Source: Clostridiales bacterium UBA1234 (GTDB lineage Bacteria > Bacillota > Clostridia > TANB77 > UBA1234). From it: DNA of 24,568 bases. The first letter of the stretch is position 1, and every line of letters begins with the position of its first letter. The notes below the pieces were generated by a model, which did no database searches, had not been told where the DNA came from, and worked only from the letters and a program-made list of their open reading frames with translations. Location: assembly GCA_002308995.1 (NCBI GenBank), contig DBWQ01000006.1, positions 92,032 through 116,599 of the forward strand, in the 5' to 3' direction. The translations under genes were made by a program, and so were the position numbers. Positions 21,463 to 24,568 of this stretch are shown here, piece by piece.

Positions 21463-21736
21463 CTAAAATAAATCTGCATGTGTGCCTGTTCTAAAAGCAG
21501 TTAATATGAGTTCGTTTTTATCAATTTTATAAATCAATAGCCAATCTGGCTCAATATGACATTCTCGATATCCGCTTAAGATTTCCAAGTAAAATATGAT
21601 CTTGATATTTATCTGGCAAAACCATATGAATGGCTAGTTTTTCAACAACTTCATGTAAAAGATTCATGTTTTTGCCTCTTTTTTTCATCAGTTGATAATC
21701 CTTTTTAAAAGCGTGACTAAATTTAACTACTAGCAA
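21463..21736 (-). CDS. RelE/YafQ-type mRNA interferase toxin, split by an apparent +1 frameshift
   Basis: Ribosome-dependent mRNA-cutting toxin of the RelE/YafQ family, partner of the upstream antitoxin. Frame 0 gives VVKFSHAFKKDYQLMKKRGK and continues to LLGNLK, then CGG (21574-21572) and a stop at 21551. Skipping one base gives LK-GYRECHIEPDWLLIYKI...LTAFRTGTHADLF to 21463 (90 aa). The second half carries the YafQ-type catalytic region (RTGTHADLF with its His), so only a shifted product can be toxic. This CGG is the gene's only one. The start is uncertain: TTG at 21736 (AGAGGA 9 nt upstream) or TTG at 21745 overlapping the antitoxin stop. It may be a decayed toxin or a recoded one. Confidence 0.8.
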
Positions 21737-21741
21737 ATGAC

Positions 21742-22008
21742 TCAATCCTCTTTCTCTAAATCTTCCCACATTTCATCTAAATTAGTATAAGCTTTACTTA
21801 GACCTTTTCCCTTTTCTACTTCTTCTAGTGCCTTTACCGTTTCACTATTAAGCCTTGGTATTTTTATTTCGAAGGGAATACTTTCCGTAAGAATAATTTG
21901 CCTTAGTAACATGTTAATTACATTCGTAAAATTTGTTCCTAAATTATCTAATGTTTCTTTGGCTTGCTCCTTTATTTTTTCATCAACATTGACATTAATC
22001 GTAGCCAT
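21742..22008 (-). CDS. RelB/DinJ-type antitoxin
   Basis: An 88-residue antitoxin. The N-terminal ribbon-helix-helix (ATINVNVDEKIKEQAKETLD and NLGTNFTNVINMLLRQI, residues 2-40) should bind operator DNA; the middle (ESIPFEIKIP) is the usual DinJ motif; the C-terminus (DEMWEDLEKED) is acidic and should wrap the toxin. The ATG at 22008 has AGGAG 8 nt upstream; the longer start at 22026 is not needed. The toxin follows within 6 nt or overlaps. It probably represses its own promoter, which contains repeated AACATATTAT. The antitoxin is intact. Confidence 0.9.
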   Translation of the reverse strand: MATINVNVDEKIKEQAKETLDNLGTNFTNVINMLLRQIILTESIPFEIKIPRLNSETVKALEEVEKGKGLSKAYTNLDEMWEDLEKED

Positions 22009-22021
22009 ATCATCATCTCCT

Positions 22022-22066
22022 AACATATTATACTTATATTATAACATATTATGCATACAAATACAA
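22022..22066 (-). promoter_or_regulatory. toxin-antitoxin promoter with repeated operator
   Basis: Minus strand TTGTAT (22061-22066), 17-nt spacer, TATAAT (22038-22043). AACATATTAT occurs at 22022-22031 and again at 22043-22052, a direct repeat spaced two helical turns and placed around the -10: a likely antitoxin operator. Confidence 0.65.
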
Positions 22067-22202
22067 TATTGTTATTTGAATTTTCCTCTTTTATCTTTTA
22101 GAAGTATTGTACCCACATTTTATTATCAAATCAATAAATTTCGTTCGACAACTTTCGACATAAAACGCCCAAAGGGCGGATGCATTGATTGTGAAGGTCA
22201 AC

Positions 22203-22233
22203 AAAAAAGCAACCGCTTTCGCGATTGCTTTTT
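22203..22233 (-). terminator. rho-independent terminator of rpoC
   Basis: Minus strand AAAAAGCAATCGC, GAAA tetraloop, GCGGTTGCTTTTTT (one wobble). The 22070-22200 stretch next to it holds a short CGCCC/GGGCG hairpin and nothing else I can support. Confidence 0.9.
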
Positions 22234-22267
22234 AATATCTTGATTTTTATGCAAATAAATTAAAGAA

Positions 22268-24568
22268 CTACTCCGCTTTAGCCTCTTCCTCCACATGCTC
22301 CGGCACTGTCGTTGCTGTTGGCACACCAGTTTCTGCATCTACTGGCTCCATCTTTCTATATCTCATTAAACCTGTTCCTGCTGGAATTAGTTTACCGATG
22401 ATAACATTTTCTTTAATACCAACTAGTGGATCAACCTTTCCTTTAATAGCAGCTTCGGTAAGTACTCTTGTGGTCTCTTGGAAAGATGCCGCAGATAAGA
22501 AGGAATCCGTAACAAGTGATGCTTTGGTAATACCAAGTAAAATTCTCTTTCCTTGTGCTGGTCTTAAGCCTTTTGCTTCAACCTCTGCATTTTCGTCTTC
22601 AAATCTTAGAAGATCTACCATGGTACCTGGAAGCATTGTGGTGTCTCCGCCATCTTCCACTTTGACTCTTCTAAGCATTTGTCTAATAATGGCTTCGATG
22701 TGTCTATCGTTGATATCAACACCTTGGCTACGATATACTTTTTGTACTTCGGCAACGATATATCTTTGAACGCCTTCAGCACCTTTAATTCTCATGATAT
22801 CTTGTGGGTAGATAGAACCTTCTGTAATTTCAGCACCTGCTTCAATTTCATCGCCATCATGCACTACTAAACGAGAACCAAATGGAATTAGGTATGTCTT
22901 AGATTCGCCGTCATCGTTAGTAATAACAGCTTCTCTCTTCTTCTTAGTATCACTAATGGTTACTTTACCGCTAATGTCTGAAATAATCGCAAGGCCCTTT
23001 GGCTTTCTAGCTTCGAATAGTTCCTCAACTCTAGGAAGACCTTGTGTGATATCTCCACCAGCTAAGCCTCCCATGTGGAAGGTTCTCATGGTAAGCTGTG
23101 TACCAGGCTCACCAATTGACTGAGCAGCCACGATACCAACAGATTCACCAATGTTAACTTCGCTACGTCCTGCTAAGTCGTTACCATAGCACTTTGCACA
23201 AACACCGCTATGTGAACGACAAGTAAGCAAGGTTCTAATCTTTGCTTTTGTGATGCCTGCTGCCACTACGGCATCTGCTTGTTTATCGGTAATTAAATCA
23301 TTTCTGTGAACAATTACTTCACCTGTTTCTGGGTTTGTAATATCTTCTGCAGCATATCTACCAGAAAGTCTTTCTGCTAATCCTTCGATTAACTCATTAC
23401 CATTTTTAATATCAGAAACCCATACACCATCGGTGGTTCCGCAGTCTTCTTCACGTACGATAATTTCTTGTGATACGTCAACTAGTCTTCTAGTTAAGTA
23501 ACCAGAGTCAGCAGTACGAAGCGCTGTATCAACCAAACCTTTTCTGGCACCATGGGCAGATACGAAATACTCTAGTACGTCCATTCCTTCTCTAAAGCAA
23601 GAACGAATTGGAATTTCGATGGTTCTACCTTCGGTATCAGCCATAAGTCCACGCATAGCGGCAAGCTGACGAATCTGCTTCATGTTACCACGGGCACCAG
23701 AAGTTGCCATCATGTAAATTGGGTTGGTCTCTGAGAAGTTAGCAATCATGGCATCGGTAACATCGTTGGTTGCTTTATCCCAAACTTTAATAACGCTGTT
23801 ATATCTTTCTTCGTTAGAAATTAAACCTCTTCTATATTGTTTCGTAATTTCATCAACTTTTTGCTCTGCAGCAGCCAAAATATCTTTCTTCTCTGATGGA
23901 ATGATAACATCGGCAATGGATACTGTGATAGCACCCTTGGTAGAATACTTGTAACCAAGTGCTTTGATATTATCTAGAAGCTCTGCAGTGACGTTTAATC
24001 CATGTACTTTGATACATTTTGAAATAATCTTTCCAATGGTCTTTTTGGTAATAACGAAATCGATTTCTGGATCAAACATTTTATCTGGATTTGTTCTATC
24101 TACAAAACCTAAGTCTTGTGGAACGATGTTGTTAAAGATAACTTTACCAATCGTCGTTTCAATTAGTTTGCTCTTTAACTCACCGTCAATTTCTTTTTGA
24201 TATCTAATTTTAATCTTAGCATGAATATGAATATCGCCATTTTGGTATGCCATCATAGCTTCATCTTCATCTTTAAAGATCATGCCTTCGCCTTTCACAC
24301 CAGCTTCGTTAATGGTTAGGTAGTAAGAACCTAAAATCATATCCTGTGTTGGAACGGTAACTGGTTTTCCATCTTGAGGTTTTAATAAGTTGTTAGCAGA
24401 AAGCATTAAGTATCTTGCTTCTGCTTGCGCCTCAGGGGTTAGTGGCAAGTGAATAGCCATTTGGTCTCCATCGAAGTCGGCGTTGAATGCGGTACAAACA
24501 AGTGGGTGAAGTTTAATGGCTCTACCTTCGATTAATACTGGCTCGAATGCTTGAATACCAAGTCTGTG
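22268..24568 (-). CDS. rpoC: DNA-directed RNA polymerase subunit beta' (3' part)
   Basis: C-terminal two-thirds of the beta' subunit, about 766 residues, running off the right edge. The start at the edge contains the catalytic Mg motif NADFDGDQM, followed by HLPLTPEAQAEARYLMLSAN. The second zinc-binding site (DCGTTDG ... CRSHSGVCAKC) and the trigger-loop and bridge-helix regions (GARGNMKQIRQLAAMRGLM; GEPGTQLTMRTFHMGG) are all present. The true start lies outside; the internal ATG at 24460 is not a start. The C-terminus is acidic (EHVEEEAKAE). No in-frame CGG was found. It ends in a strong terminator. Confidence 0.97.
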   Translation of the reverse strand, partial: HRLGIQAFEPVLIEGRAIKLHPLVCTAFNADFDGDQMAIHLPLTPEAQAEARYLMLSANNLLKPQDGKPVTVPTQDMILGSYYLTINEAGVKGEGMIFKDEDEAMMAYQNGDIHIHAKIKIRYQKEIDGELKSKLIETTIGKVIFNNIVPQDLGFVDRTNPDKMFDPEIDFVITKKTIGKIISKCIKVHGLNVTAELLDNIKALGYKYSTKGAITVSIADVIIPSEKKDILAAAEQKVDEITKQYRRGLISNEERYNSVIKVWDKATNDVTDAMIANFSETNPIYMMATSGARGNMKQIRQLAAMRGLMADTEGRTIEIPIRSCFREGMDVLEYFVSAHGARKGLVDTALRTADSGYLTRRLVDVSQEIIVREEDCGTTDGVWVSDIKNGNELIEGLAERLSGRYAAEDITNPETGEVIVHRNDLITDKQADAVVAAGITKAKIRTLLTCRSHSGVCAKCYGNDLAGRSEVNIGESVGIVAAQSIGEPGTQLTMRTFHMGGLAGGDITQGLPRVEELFEARKPKGLAIISDISGKVTISDTKKKREAVITNDDGESKTYLIPFGSRLVVHDGDEIEAGAEITEGSIYPQDIMRIKGAEGVQRYIVAEVQKVYRSQGVDINDRHIEAIIRQMLRRVKVEDGGDTTMLPGTMVDLLRFEDENAEVEAKGLRPAQGKRILLGITKASLVTDSFLSAASFQETTRVLTEAAIKGKVDPLVGIKENVIIGKLIPAGTGLMRYRKMEPVDAETGVPTATTVPEHVEEEAKAE

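Overview
The window comes from a low-GC, spore-forming, S-layer-bearing Firmicute, most like an anaerobic Clostridia/Lachnospiraceae genome. The evidence is Veg, YunB and a SipL-type DUF3794-LysM protein, a tandem-OB SSB, two SLH-domain surface proteins, AT-rich coding with AGGAGG ribosome sites, and sigma-A-like promoters. Nearly all genes lie on the minus strand. No rRNA, tRNA or CRISPR array was seen.

Layout: 1-615 start of a small coiled-coil gene and rsmD; 829-1131 a small lipoprotein (+); 1202-4579 a giant NlpC/P60-like, DUF11, beta-helix, SLH surface protein; 4856-6258 rnhB and ssb; 6450-6936 a free-standing minus-strand transcript carrying three near-identical 5-6 codon micro-ORFs, each with its own GGAGG; 7089-8729 a three-gene operon of unknown function (21, 131 and 392 aa); 8832-9969 a peptidoglycan-binding/M14 peptidase; 10179-11396 a 3D-like wall protein; 11510-13719 yunB and sipL; 14034-14318 veg; 14486-16303 an SLH-anchored serpin; 16486-19308 uvrA; 19514-21239 small proteins, some membrane; 21463-22008 a RelB/RelE-type toxin-antitoxin pair; 22268-24568 the 3' part of rpoC.

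Two gene populations are interleaved. The core AT-rich genes (about 5,500 codons read by eye) show no CGG codon except in three genes. Each of these three (M14 peptidase, yunB, RelE-type toxin) looks broken by a +1 frameshift exactly at its single in-frame CGG, and in each the family sequence resumes if the C is skipped and GGN is read as glycine. Several higher-GC accessory genes, each with its own strong promoter, use CGG freely as an apparent arginine codon (at least ten in about 1,050 codons). The strongest candidate for an undescribed system is therefore a CGG-dependent +1 recoding rule. A shared mutational or sequencing artefact is the main alternative.

The second candidate is the micro-ORF RNA at 6450-6936. 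Other structure includes a 36-bp inverted repeat element (10025-10127), an inverted pair of 97-bp repeats flanking veg and the serpin, one of which appears to be uvrA's terminator, and a family of near-identical terminator hairpins.
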